From Limnanthes douglasii subsp. nivea (Eukaryota > Streptophyta > Magnoliopsida > Brassicales > Limnanthaceae): DNA of 64,000 nt. The stretch lies in the NCBI GenBank assembly GCA_036936605.1, contig JAUPFV010000004.1, forward strand, positions 287,474,009-287,538,008. The letters run 5' to 3'. This document shows positions 11,085-22,398 of this stretch, in pieces. Each line of letters begins with the position of its first letter. The first letter of the stretch is position 1. Below the pieces are notes generated by a model. It saw only the letters and a list, made by a program, of their open reading frames with translations, had not been told where the DNA came from and made no database searches. Position numbers and translations under genes: made by a program.

Positions 11085-11345
11085 AAGCAGCTAAATGACC
11101 AAATTATTTACAAGAAGTGTTATGGGATTATCACCGAATTGAAAACTATTATATGGAAGATAATGATAGAACTGTAAGAGTTGAGTTAGATTTATTTAAG
11201 GAAAGAAGAATCAGAGCTCACCTAAGGGCTGGTCACTATCAAAGTGTGATAAGAAATAGATATACGTCCATAATATGAAGAAGGGAATTTAAAAGGAGAG
11301 ATTAAGTGCTACAAACGTTTTCTTGCATATTAAAGGGAGAGATCA
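11085..11345 (+). pseudogene. Tat integrase C-terminal fragment (copy a)
   Basis: The plus strand reads NYLQEVLWDYHR, then VELDLFKERRIRAHLRAGHYQS and RREFK. This matches the integrase C-terminus of the full-length element (YLQEVLWAY; LDLIEERRVKAHLRVAHYQ) at 48896-49260. The middle portion is deleted and there are stops. It is followed, on the opposite strand, by antisense-ORF remnants, so the convergent pol/antisense-ORF arrangement of the full-length element is preserved. Sister copies are at 34280-34560 and 40530-40800. Confidence 0.75.
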
Positions 11346-11394
11346 TATCATTGCACCAAGGTTCTTGGTTGGGAATGCCTTGTGAAAATACAAC

Positions 11395-13320
11395 ACCATA
11401 TAGGACTTTATCAAATCATCTCATTTATCCAAAGACTTTAAGACCCCATCAATATGTTCATCGACTTCCTTTTCCTTCTCTTGATCAACTTGAGCATTGA
11501 CAGAATTCAACACTTTCTTCTATTTATTGGCAAGAGCACGCTACTCTTCCACCTCTTTTGATAATTTCTCATTACATATCTTTTCATTAGCATGTTCATC
11601 TTTCGGTTCTTGGGTCTCCCCAGAACTAGATGGTTGTAACCCTTTGAAATAATATTTTAGCTCAACACTCATTCTTAACTGTAGTAACCTTAGTGGCTAA
11701 ACCACTCGTTCAGATTTTTTTCACTTCGAGAGACTTTTTGTAATTATTATTTTCTCCCACAACAGAAGCAATGGTCTATCTCTTCCCTTTAACTTCCCTC
11801 TCTAACTCAGCAATAAGTTTTACAAAGCCCAACACCCCATATGCCATGTGGGTGCATCACCCTCTTTAATATTAGTAATGAGTGTAGATGGAAAAGTTTC
11901 ATCAGTTGTGGTAGGAAAAGGTTCATTGGACTATTTTAGAGTCTCAACGTTGGTAGTGTCTTTCTTAGATCCATGTTTGACAACATTTCCCGTTTTTGCT
12001 CGATGGGTGGGGGCTCTAGTCTTTTTCAAGAGATTCAATTTTCCATCATCAGCCTCAATTCTTCTGAGCATAATCGACGCCCGAGGAGGAGTAGTCAATT
12101 CTTCCTATAATAAATCCTGTTTGATGCAGTTGAGATTTCAGTATTGCTACACACAAAAATTCAAAGGTAAATAATAGGTAACTAAATGATGGGCAACAAA
12201 TTAAGTTTGAGAAATTACATGTGTTCTTCCAAGATATGGTTAGCCTGTTTGTATTACTTTTTAAATTAATTTTCTTCTCATTTTCCCACATCCCACTGAT
12301 GAAAAAGAACTACATTTTCCACAGTTTATCAAGTTCTAGCAAATTATGTATAACTTTGTACTAGCGCCCATGTTGTAGAAGTAGAAAGAAGTACGAGAAT
12401 TCTTAAACAGTCCAGTTATGGCAGCAAATCGCTCTATTGGCAATCAGATATTTAAAAATATATATGACATAATACAAGACATCAATGTAAACCAAATATT
12501 TGGACTAGCCTGGCTCGAGAATAGTCTCACCAACTCAAAATATTTAACAATATCAGGATCCAAAGGTAACCAAAGACCCCAATTCAATACATCCGGAGAA
12601 ACAACCAACTTCTCCGGACCGCAACTCATTAGAGATTCACCTTGTATGGGTAACTGAATCTTCACCTCCTTCGAAAACCCCTATTTCTCACAAATCATAC
12701 TCAAGTCGTTCTCTGAAAAATATTTATAAGACTTTTGTCGAGGGCTAAAAGATATTTAGTGTCGACCTTTTATATATTTTTGTCATGTTGTCCAACCAAT
12801 GTACTGGAAGCTCTATTTCAACCACCACAACTAATGAGGGAGAATAAAAGACGTATGGAAAATTGTAAAGAAATAGTTTTATTGGGAGAGAATTATAAAG
12901 AAATAGTTGTATTAGGGGAGAATTGTAAAGAAACTAATAGAGATGGTTATTATAAAGAGTTAGAAAAATATAGGGACTAAAGATGTAATAAGTAAGAATT
13001 AGAGCGTGTGGGACCCATAACTGTATTATAAAAGGACCACACGCGCTTTATAGATTCTATGATGAATATAATATTACTTTCTCTCTCTATTTAGTCTGGC
13101 TATTACTTTCTCTCTCTAAAAAGGCTCCTAAACCAAGAACTTAATTCTATTTTGACATTAAAAGATTCTCGTAACACAAAATTACCCTAGAGCTATTCTT
13201 AAACTCTTCAACAACAACTTGAACTTTACCATTTTGAAGTTCCAACATTCTCCTCGGAAGGACCGGTTGTTTCCGGAGGAAATTCCTCACTTAGGTTATC
13301 ATCTTCCTCCTCTAACCCCA
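11395..13320 (-). pseudogene. Antisense accessory ORF remnant of a Tat element (copy a)
   Basis: At 12444-12665 the minus strand encodes VKIQLPIQGESLM, then PDVLNWGLWLPLDPDIVKYF and LMSCIM. This corresponds to the conserved domain of the intact antisense ORF at 46400-46690 (NWGLRFPLDPEIVRYF; TLMSCIMA), recognisable as the putative gypsy-type transposon family. Upstream and downstream pieces are broken by many stops. A solo-LTR-like insert splits it at 12832-13210. In this copy the flanking histone pseudogene has been deleted at about 13,320. Confidence 0.75.
12832..13210. mobile_element. Solo-LTR-like insertion with 5-bp target duplication
   Basis: This 379-bp segment is absent from the two paralogs (36150 and 42585), where the host reads ACCACAACAACTTT. 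Here ACAAC occurs on both sides (12827-12831 and 13211-13215). The insert ends in CA but begins TAATG rather than TG. It contains a TATAAAAGG box at about 13,034, as expected for an LTR promoter, and three tandem units of about 30 bp at 12855-12940. It carries no coding capacity. A solo LTR is the best explanation. Confidence 0.6.
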
Positions 13321-13324
13321 TTCG

Positions 13325-13459
13325 TTTAAATTAAAGTGATATTTTAAAAACTATTAAGCCCCAAACTTGAACAAAATTTACAATTTATTTGTTTATTTTA
13401 GTTTTTAATGCCGATAAATTTTGATAAAACTGAATATTAAAACAATTAATTGTAGCGTT

Positions 13460-13507
<48 letters not shown>

Positions 13508-14220
13508 ACACAACTAAAATTGATAATTATTGACGTTTACGAAAAACATACTTTTATCAATACATCAGTCGACCTCAATTATTCCATTAGAGTGTTATAC
13601 ATCACCAAAAGAATGAACAAACAGTCGTATTTATATAAGCCAAAAGTATGTAAAAATACTCATTATGTATATCTATATATAAGCCAATACCTTAATCTAT
13701 TCAAGTATCTCTTATGAACTTACACATGTGCAATCGAATGTATGAAAAAACCTATGTTACTTTATGACATTTTTTTGGTGAAGCTATTTTTTCGTAGCTA
13801 TTCTTATTTTTTTCATAATTCAAAATTCCGAAATATTTGTTGCTTGTTTTTATAGAATTACGACTCTGTTTACTTTCTAATTTATAATTTGATGTCATTA
13901 ATCAAATACAAACCTTTATAGTAAGAAACCCATCATTAACTCAAATTTAATCCTACATATATGATTTTACCTTATAAATATAAACCCAAACCAAACTGGA
14001 GAACAACACGCAATCAACGAACAAGGTAATTTATTCTTGCTTTTACGTTTTACATTAACGTAACTTGAAAATTTGCGTTCGAAACAACTTTTTTAGAAGA
14101 AATATCGATCTCTGCAGTTGTTAGCGAGACGGTGTCTCAAAACAGTTGCTTCTCGCTGAGTTTTTTCTGTAGACAATTTCATATTTTTATTGTGAAATTA
14201 TTGACACGTTACTTCTTAAT
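13325..14220. promoter_or_regulatory. F-box flank and putative MULE gene leader
   Basis: No coding sequence. It holds an (AT)n run at 13470-13504 and F-box-type flank shared with 6150, 31050 and 43890. A TATA-like TTATAAATATA at about 13,972 lies upstream of a leader ending ACGAACAAG/GTAATT at about 14,023. With the TAATGTAG/G acceptor at 14,227 this forms a plausible 5'-UTR intron for the transposase pseudogene. In the duplicate (about 44,367) the donor GT has become AT. Confidence 0.4.
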
Positions 14221-14227
14221 AATGTAG

Positions 14228-15560
14228 GAATTTGATACATCTTCGGAACCTGAAATTACATCATCTTCTCATATTACTCACGGTGATGTTATATATTCGG
14301 ATCTCACCGACGCATTCTTTACGCAAGCGCACGACACTAGATCTGAACTTACGGAATGGGTATTGAGTGTGGGTCGAGAGTTGAAATATTCTTTGATGGT
14401 AAGTAGGTACGACTCTGGAAATTACGGGAATACTCCTCGATTGTTTTATTCTTGCGAACAATTTGGAAAACCTAGGTTAAAACAAAAGACATCTAATGTG
14501 AAGAGAAGAAAGTCAAGTACCAAAAAAATAAATTGTCTGTTTCTACTAAGAGCTCATCATTTCGACAATGATGCATGATATTTGATAGTTTCATGCGATA
14601 GGCATAACCACCTGCCATCTGAATATTTAGAAAGTTGTCCTCAAACAAGAAAACTTACTTCGGCCGAAGAAGATTTGGTGAATAATTTATCTATACGTGG
14701 TGTCACTCCTCGTAAAATTTATACCCGCTATAAGGATATTAATCCTCATAACGTGTCTAACATGCGTAATATTTACAATGATAGACAAAAACACCGTACA
14801 TTGGAAAAGTGCGGTCAATCCCAACTTCAATATTTGTTGGGTAAGATGAAGAAGAAAAATTACATTAAATGGCGTAGAACGGGAAATGAAGGGTCTTAAA
14901 TAATCAACGAATTATTTTTTTCACATCCGACGTATATCGATCTTCTTAGGACATTTCCGAAGGTCCTTATTATGGATAGTGCGTATAAGACGACGAGATA
15001 CAAGATGTCATTTTCCAAAAAGTTGGTGTTACGTCAACCAACATCACAATTGCGATCGCTTTTGTTTTCTTGAGTCATGATTAGGTTGAAAATTACATGT
15101 GGGCATTAGAACGTTTGCGGTTGCTCATGTCAGAAAACCACTGTCCTTTACCTAATATTATGGTGATGGATAGGTAAGTGGCATTAATGAAAGCAATTGA
15201 CATCATATTTCTGAAAGTGACATACATGATATGTAGATGGCACATAGAAAAAAATCATAATGAAGACTAAGAAATTTTTTACTGCAGACAATGTGTTCCG
15301 TGGATTTCAAGCATCTTGGAATACAATTGTTTATTCAGACACTGTAAGCAAGTTGAACTCAAACATCGAGTGTATGAAAGAAGAATACAAAGCATACCGC
15401 AGACTTTATCATGACGAAAATGTATGGTAGCATGTTGAGACCGCACTAAAAGAATAAATCTTATCGAACCTACCTCTGTATGACAAACTTTACGGTGAAC
15501 ATGAAAGGGTTGATGTTGAACTACGTTGCTTAGATTGCTATGTCCTAATTGCCCTTTAAA
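14228..15560 (+). pseudogene. MULE/FAR1-type transposase pseudogene (copy 1)
   Basis: The plus strand reads a WVLSVGRELKYS opening, then RRKSSTKKINC, VSCDRHNHLPSEYLE, LTSAEEDLVNNL, NIYNDRQKHR and VLIMDSAYKTTRYK. This is the order of plant FAR1-related/MULE transposases: a zinc-binding N-terminal region followed by the catalytic core with the first Asp. The second half decays: stops at about 14,578, 14,897 and 15,073, and a stop directly after MDR, where the second catalytic Asp block should be. It is uninterrupted here but split by the Tat element in copy 2. Confidence 0.8.
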
Positions 15561-15948
15561 CAATTGGATGACTATTCCAAACATTTGTTATGTGATTGTT
15601 AATGCTTTCAAATGTATTATATATATATATATATATATAATTTCAAACCGCATTAAAAGACGTTCCGCCCTTTATGAACAAAAGAAAAAAGATTATATAC
15701 ATTTCCACCCCTAAAAGGCCGAAAAGAAATTAACATCGCTCACTTCGTGGCAATCACTATATTAAGGTACGAGTACCTTTTTACTACTATATTTGTTATA
15801 TTATTTTGTACTTTTTAACAGTTACCAAAAGAATGAACAAACAATCGTGTCTAATTAGTTTGGACCTCAATTTACTCACCAAAAAATGAAAAAACACTCA
15901 TATTTATATAATCCAGTATGTTAATTTATTCAAGTATCTATTATGAAC

Positions 15949-16140
15949 TTATACATATACAATCGGACGTATAAAAAAACCTATGTTACTTGATGACAAT
16001 TCCTTCAAGAACTCAGATGTATGAACAAAACCTGCTACTTGATTGAATAGGAAAGGTCCCATCGGACCGAGGAAGGAAGTAGTTGCTGTCTCAGCCAAGG
16101 CATACATAAATTGCGAATCGGCTGGGATTTTGAAAATCAA
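15949..16140 (-). pseudogene. Best-preserved exon-like fragment below F-box B
   Basis: A 63-residue minus-strand frame (IPADSQFMYALAETA, then FLGPMGPFLFNQVAGF and HTSEFLKELSS). TTTCAAAATCCCAG just upstream resembles a splice acceptor, so this may be the last exon of a gene whose other exons are gone. Three decayed copies occupy the same place below the other F-box copies. I cannot name the protein. Confidence 0.4.
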
Positions 16141-16374
16141 AAATCAAAAAGGTTTGCGAATCTGGCAAACTAAGTAGTTCGTCCGGAATAAATTATGCAC
16201 TATACACGTGGACTATGTGTATTTTACATTAACAATTCAATCGATTTAGAAACAAATTCTGGCCTACTCTAGTTCCCTGGACATATAACAAGAATTTAGG
16301 TTTATGCAAACTATAAAACAACACTGCATATTAGGCCAGTCTCTCTCCTCCTTTGTCTGCTTGAAACGTGACTT

Positions 16375-17420
16375 TTAATTGGGTGAAACCAAAGTCTCTA
16401 GATAGACTATCACATTTAAAAACCGTGCATCATTGGACTGGAGAGCCTTACAAGTCACAGCTTCGAGATCATAGATGCGTATAGTATCCTTACGAACACC
16501 CAACACAAGTTTGTGCTTTTTTGTAAAATATAGTTGATAATTAGTAGGCGTCCGTACGAGTTCAATTCGAACCCGATACAATTTTTTCCAAGAATCCTCC
16601 ACAGCATTCGCATTCTTCTCCTACACTTCGATATATGGCGCATAAGAAAAGGAAATTATCGAAAGCATTCAACCGCATTTGGTAACTCCGGGTATGAGAA
16701 TCAGCAGGGAGTGGTACAACCTCTATTAATTTTTCGTCTTTCATATTAAACGACAAAACTACAGGTCGTTTACCATCATTGTCATCGGAGATCCAATGCA
16801 AATTTCCATTCGTAAAAATACCACTCCCGGGTTTGAAGTAGTAATCAACTTTGTAAAATCCAATAAACTTCCTTTCGTTAGACTTTAGGTAGAAGCATTG
16901 AACTGGACAACAAATGTTAACAGCAAAATGCTTTCACCAAAATCCTATAACTATTTTGTAATCTTCAATTGACCGATCATATCCAAATCCATAGAAGTAG
17001 AGATGGTCCTGACGTCCAGATAGGTCATCAGGGTCATATATGTCAGATGGGATAGGGGGCGGTGATTGCTTAAACTGCCCAGTAGATGGATTCCATAAGA
17101 TAAAAGTACGAGAGTCAAGGACTAAACATACCAAACCGTTACAAGATCCTACAAATGTAAACCACATTGAGGTTTGAACCGGAATTGGATAGTTAAGCTC
17201 AGAGTTTCCGCAATCTTCATCATCCATGATCGAGGCCTGAGGTTGGGTAGTCAAAAGAATCCTACTACTCATTTGGTCTAGTCAAGAAAAGTGAGCTTTG
17301 ATAAATTGGGGGTCGCAGATGAGTGAACACCATGGCTTAGATACGCATTTAAAGCGCATCACAGGCAGCCTCGAAAGTATATCAAATATATTTTCATAAA
17401 CCAGCTGCGGCATCTCCATT
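16375..17420 (-). pseudogene. F-box/FBA pseudogene (F-box B)
   Basis: It starts at MEMPQLVYENIFDILSRL (Met at 17420). An in-frame loss removes KSL from the F-box core. Further domains match F-box A: GSCNGLVCLVLDS, ILWNPSTGQFKQ, YGFGYDRS and NLHWISDDNDG, ending ETLVSPN. It is broken by stops after AHFS, after VIGFW (CGA to TGA relative to F-box A) and after AIYRSV, plus a frameshift near 16,610. Compared with A it also has a longer loop (PSDIYDPDD). No product is expected. The duplicate is at 57228-58282. Confidence 0.88.
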
Positions 17421-18598
17421 GTAGAGCCTGCAATAATCCAAGATATCAAAAACCGAGAAGGCTCTAAGCCAACATATTAAGGAAGCACAAGAAACCAAAA
17501 AAAAAATAAACAAGAAACCGATTGATCATCGGAAAATAAGTATACCTGATTGAGAATCCATGAAAATAACAATAGTGGTAGAGATCAAAGAGGATGGATT
17601 CGTAAAGTCAACTTATAGAAGGTATTTTTCTCGTGAAAATACGGTTGCTCTATCATGTTTGGGTTTGAATATTCCTTCTGTATTAAACTAATTTTAATGG
17701 TTCAGAAAGTGTTACATTTGGTGCCGCGGGATTGATTAGGAAGTGTCAACGTGGTCAAACAAATATACTCTCTTGGCATCTATGTAAATAGTAATCAACC
17801 AGAATTATAAAGAGAAGTTCGTATTATTTTAATTCACACTATATAAGTTCTAGTTAATTGAGACAAAATATAATTATTTTTGAGATATAAAAATCAATTA
17901 ATTATAATAATAATAAAAAAAAAACAAACTACCCACACAAAAATGATTTTTTTATTCAAATACTTTTTCTAATCTTTTTATTCGTTTATTTTGATAAATA
18001 TATTTGTAATTGGTATTATTTTAATTTTATTTTCTAATATAATAAATATGTAACTGGTTTTGGTGAGTTTAAAAGATAATAAAAAGTAAAAAAGGTTGAA
18101 AGGTGTTTTCTTTAATGAATTCGTCTTGGAAGAATATAATAATTTATATCTATTATATAATATTATATTATCATAATTATAGAAGATTTTAATAATTTAA
18201 TTTGGTGCTTTTTTTCTAATCATTGGTCAGGAGGCATTTGTCTCGTCTGGTTGGTTTACTGTGTTAGCTACCTAATATTCTTGATGATACCATCTTTCAC
18301 TAAGCTAAGCTGGTGAAATTTACCTATATAAATAGGCTAAGAGTCCATGCAAAAATAATAAGTTGGACTATCTTACTGAAATTCAGCCGACTTTATTTAT
18401 TTAACGTGTTTTGTGTAATATATGCGATGTTTGATGGTTTTCAAATTATATCACATGGTATTGCAACCTTCTCGGCCAGACTCCAAATAGTTTTTAAATA
18501 TGTTGGGAGAATATCTTTAGAAATGTATCTGAGTTTAATTTGTCCTGACCCTAATCCGACATACATTAAAAACTTTATACCGACCAAAATCATTTTGA
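17421..18598. other. No recognisable gene
   Basis: AT-rich sequence upstream of F-box B, partly collinear with 58,290-59,110 in copy 2. The 98-codon ORF at 18313-18609 runs into the MITE, is not kept open in the duplicate, and shows no recognisable features. Confidence 0.5.
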
Positions 18599-18606
18599 GG
18601 ACAAAT

Positions 18607-19402
18607 TAGGGGTGTGATTCGATCGGTTCGGCCGGTTTTTTTATAAATTTTTAAACCGAACCGAAATAATTCGGTTTGTATATTATTAAACCGATTTAGT
18701 AATAAAAAAATCGGTTTTTTTCGGTTTCGGTTTTTTCGGTTTCGGTCGGTTTTTCGGTTTTAACAGAGGTGCGGTTCGGTTCATTCGGTCGGTGCGGTTC
18801 GGTGCGGTTCGGTCGGTTTGGTTCGTTTTGTTCGGTTCGATCCGATCTTTTTCGAATTATTTTTTTAGTTGAAGAATTTAAAAAGAAAATTGCAAAAAAA
18901 ATTATAATGTTAACTAATTATTAATTTTTTATATTTATAATAATAAATTTATAGTTATAACTTTAATATAATAAATACTATAATAATATTGTTATTTAAG
19001 TGTAACAAATTATAATGTCTCTTATGTAACTGATTGAATGTGTGGTTGGTTGGGTAGATCAGACTAGTCAGAGATTTTACGCTGTTAAAGAGTCTTGAAA
19101 TGTCACTCTTTTGGGGTTCGAACCCATACCCCTCATACCACAAGTATTTTAAATATTCATATAGGATCACTAGGACAAAGGATTAATTAATTGTAAAAGT
19201 GGTATAAAACTATATATAACTTCGGTCGGTTTTGGTTATATTCGGTTCCCCTTTACGAAAAACCGAAAACTGACCGAATTTATTTCGGTTTGAAATTTTA
19301 AAACCGAAACCGAATATTATTATTTTTAGACCGACCAAACCGACAAATTTCGGTTTGGTTTGATCGGTCGGTTCGGGTTTTTTCGGTTTTTGCTCACCCC
19401 TA
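18607..19402. mobile_element. hAT-type MITE
   Basis: A 796-bp element with terminal inverted repeats TAGGGGTG(T/A)G, flanked by the 8-bp duplications GGACAAAT (18599-18606) and TGACAAAT (19403-19410), seven of eight identical. The equivalent site in copy 2 (about 59,105) is uninterrupted, which proves insertion. The subterminal regions are packed with CGGTT/AACCG motifs in both orientations. There is no transposase. An 8-bp target duplication and a short terminal repeat are the marks of the hAT superfamily. Confidence 0.88.
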
Positions 19403-19410
19403 TGACAAAT

Positions 19411-21380
19411 GCTATATTTGGCAAAGAGGAAAAGATTACTGGATCAAATAGCAAGTTGTTAGAGTTTTCAAATGTTGATTTATGTTGATTTACTTACGCC
19501 TCACTGATACTTTTGATGCAAAACGTGGTTTAAAACAAAAAATTCTTCAAGTTGCCGACATATATAATGTAGTAGCATATAGTTTTTTATAAAGAATGAT
19601 GGAAGGACTACCAGACTTAGTTTGGAGAAGTTTTCGCACTCGGATGCTATGAGTTGAAATAGCCTAACTATTTTTTGTGGAAGTACGAGGGAATGATTAA
19701 GAGCTTGAAAGATAAATTAGGGGCCTCTGGCGATTGATGCTCATATTTGCTGACTTGGTTTGTTGTCGGATTATCATTATTTTTGAGTTGCTAGGTGAAA
19801 TAAAAATAACACTACGGGTATATAGTGATGCGAAGGAGACCACAGTGTAATTTTATAGTGCACACAAAAAGTTGTATCGTTGGGAAGACACATGATCCAA
19901 AGACCTGCAACGCCTTCCTAGATATGAATCTTTGTCTCTCGACCTCTCTTAATTGGGGTCATTGATGTAGATTTATCTTGTCCATTAAATCTGAAAAGAC
20001 ATAAGCTGATGGATGAACTAAAATCTAGGGTTAGATGTTGCTCACAATTTCTTATATATTTGTAGGGTTGTCTTTTTGCTCGTACTTTACACAATGCTTG
20101 AGTAGGAAAAAAACCCATTATTTTCAGGATTCTTTTTTTTGTCACAATAACATAGCCTTATAACTTTTCTCTTTTATAAACATTTTTCTCTTATTGATTT
20201 TCTGAGAGATCATGGTTCAAAAGAATATCAAGGTTTTCTATATTGATCATATCGGTATGTATGATTCAGAAAAACGAGTCTATATTTGATATCTCGTTGG
20301 TGGATCCTTGTCGGAGCAAGAGGACCACTCGAGTGGAAGAATTCGTCCTCTTAGAAGTGAATGGAGATCGAAACGGATAGTGTTGTTTTATCTTTTTTTT
20401 AGTTTAGCTAGATTAAGATGGTGCAGGAGTATCTAGATGAATATAGAGGGAGTCGAAGCAGACTAAATGATACTTGATTGGTGCATCTTGAATGTAGTGA
20501 GGTGAAGAGTGTCGAGGTATTCACCAAACAAATTATATGTATCTTTGATTTTATATTACTCGAATACTAATTTAATTGTTAGTTTTTATTAATTATGATT
20601 TAATCTTCTAATTTGGTTATTTTCTTATTTGTTAGTGAAGTGAGAGAAAAAATAAGCTAAAATTACAAGTAGAAGCTATAATTGAATAAGATGATTAAAA
20701 CCAAGAATTTGAAAATAAATAAATCAAGAATGAATAAAAAAATAAGAAAATATTAGGAATTAATTGAAATCCGAGGATAAGTTAATTTGACCGATCAAGA
20801 ATATGATTTAACTTAAAAGAATAAATTAAGTTTTTATTTTATTAGATAAGCATTATGATTGTGAGCTTTCATAAAATAAAAGAATAAATTAATTCTTACT
20901 ACTCCATTTTTATAACTTGTTTACGTCATTCTTATTGTATAAGAATGAAAAGACCGGTTAGGTATATCATAATGTTTACGAAAATATTGATGCCTATCAT
21001 AAAGCTGACGAATCAAAATTTTAATCCATTGGATTAGTTCGATGAAATAAATAAAAATGGTTGGAAGGAAAAATTGTGCTTCTTATATTCGGCACTCAAA
21101 TATGAATGATATTTAAGAAAAAATATAAATACTATGAATTTTATAACATGTTTAAAAGTCTTATGTCCCCACAAGTTGAGAAATATCTAGATAGTAGATA
21201 TTCTAGGACTATTATAGTGATTAAGCCTAAAAGAAAAATACATATGCTCTTGAATTTGAAGTTCAGAACAAAAAACAAACAAGCTTTTAGAAAAGTAAAA
21301 TTTTTACTTATGTTTGTGCTAGACCATGTCATTTTGCATATAATTATGATCTTACACACTAGATTGAGTGTGTAAATGTT
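19411..21380. other. No recognisable gene
   Basis: 19,411-19,900 is shared with 59,140-59,557 plus 63,854-64,000. From about 19,900 to 21,380 the sequence is unique in this window. Open frames of 75-89 codons (19918-20145 minus; 21106-21375 plus) show no domain, signal or codon pattern I can support. Confidence 0.5.
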
Positions 21381-21382
21381 AT

Positions 21383-22325
21383 TTGATAAGGGTATGATTT
21401 ACGCGAATCTTGGGTCGAACTGGTAGAACATTGGGCTAATTTGGTCCAATATATATCTTGTAAAGTAGGTCCAAAAAATATGTAACATTGAGATTATGTC
21501 ATGTAATAAGGAGTAAATATGTTTAAGATTAGTAGAATAATATCATGGAGTAGTAAAAATAGATCACCCATGTGACCTTTGGACCCACCTTAATTGCTAT
21601 ACAAGGCAATGCACCCTTTTAAGGAAAAGGTGAGTAATCATTATTTTATTACTACTTCACGCAACTTATCTCTATAGAATTCACATGTTTTTCTCTCTAA
21701 ATATCTACTTGACCTACCATATATTCTTAAACCACTCTTTTCCTGATACATTTCTAGTAGTCATCACCATGTAAAAGGAAATTATATCAATAATGACTAG
21801 ATTGAATGTTATGGAAATTAAATCCTTTGGGTAGTGGTACGATACACGTGCAAGAGTAGAAAATGGGTCTTGTTCGCACCGAACTTTAAATGGTATGGGT
21901 ATAGGTTTAAAAATTATGATTACAAGCGGTTCGGGCTTGATGAGGACAAAATTATCTTAAGGGCAAATCAAACCGATGAATTATTTAACCAACATTTATT
22001 TTAACTAGTATTTTTTTATTTAATTATTCATTTTTTATTTATTAATAGGATTTGACCTTGAGCTTGAGTACATAATATTTCGCCCATGGACTTTGTTCGG
22101 CCCATTAGGTCTATTAGAATGAATCAACATATATAAAGGTTTTTAAAGGCATTAATGAGATAGATAAAAACATTTACTTCTTATGTCATATTTTCTCTTT
22201 AAACATTTACTAAAAAATCTTAATCATCTCTCTACCTTCTACCAAAAATTAATTATTATTTGCTTCATTACCTAAAAATCTTTCAAAAATAATCGATCTC
22301 ATCAAATTGGTGACCATAGTGAGAG
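21383..22325 (+). mobile_element. Probable LTR end and primer-binding site of a degenerate Tat element
   Basis: Sequence ending CTCATCA at 22305 is followed by AATTGGTGACCATAGTGAGAG. This closely matches AATTGGCGACCACAGTGGGAG just inside the 5' LTR of the full-length Tat element (54436-54455, minus). A TATATAAAGG box lies near 22,130. The gag start follows at 22399. The LTR's left edge is uncertain; TGATAAGGG at about 21,383 is only a candidate. This is the 5' end of the element whose gag is duplicated at 1-1018. Confidence 0.5.
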
Positions 22326-22398
22326 ACATACAACATGTCCGAATATCAATATCCAAAACCTAGGATGTGAGAATTTACCTACGGATCACTCGGAAATA

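Larger units (their letters stand above)
1..19900. repeat. Segmental duplication, copy 1
   Basis: Position 1 matches 22661 and the shared order continues to about 19,900, which matches 64,000. Blocks read by eye: 1-222 with 22661-22880; 222-2468 with 24142-26408; 2700-8383 with 27731-33180; 10337-13325 with 33180-36260; 13325-14370 with 43705-44709; 14371-19750 with 54889-59557; 19750-19900 with 63854-64000. Copy 1 alone carries the copia insertion, the 12832-13210 insert and the hAT MITE. It lacks the stretch between about 26,409 and 27,530 of copy 2. The left end is cut by the window edge. Confidence 0.9.

Noticed and set aside
13470..13504. Long (AT)n run as a special origin or matrix element
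   Set aside because: It is an ordinary microsatellite whose length varies between copies; nothing else supports a function.
19105..19180. Possible tRNA gene around GGTTCGAACCC
   Set aside because: A perfect B-box is present but no cloverleaf, anticodon arm or matching acceptor stem can be built on either strand; at best it is a SINE- or tRNA-derived relic inside the MITE.
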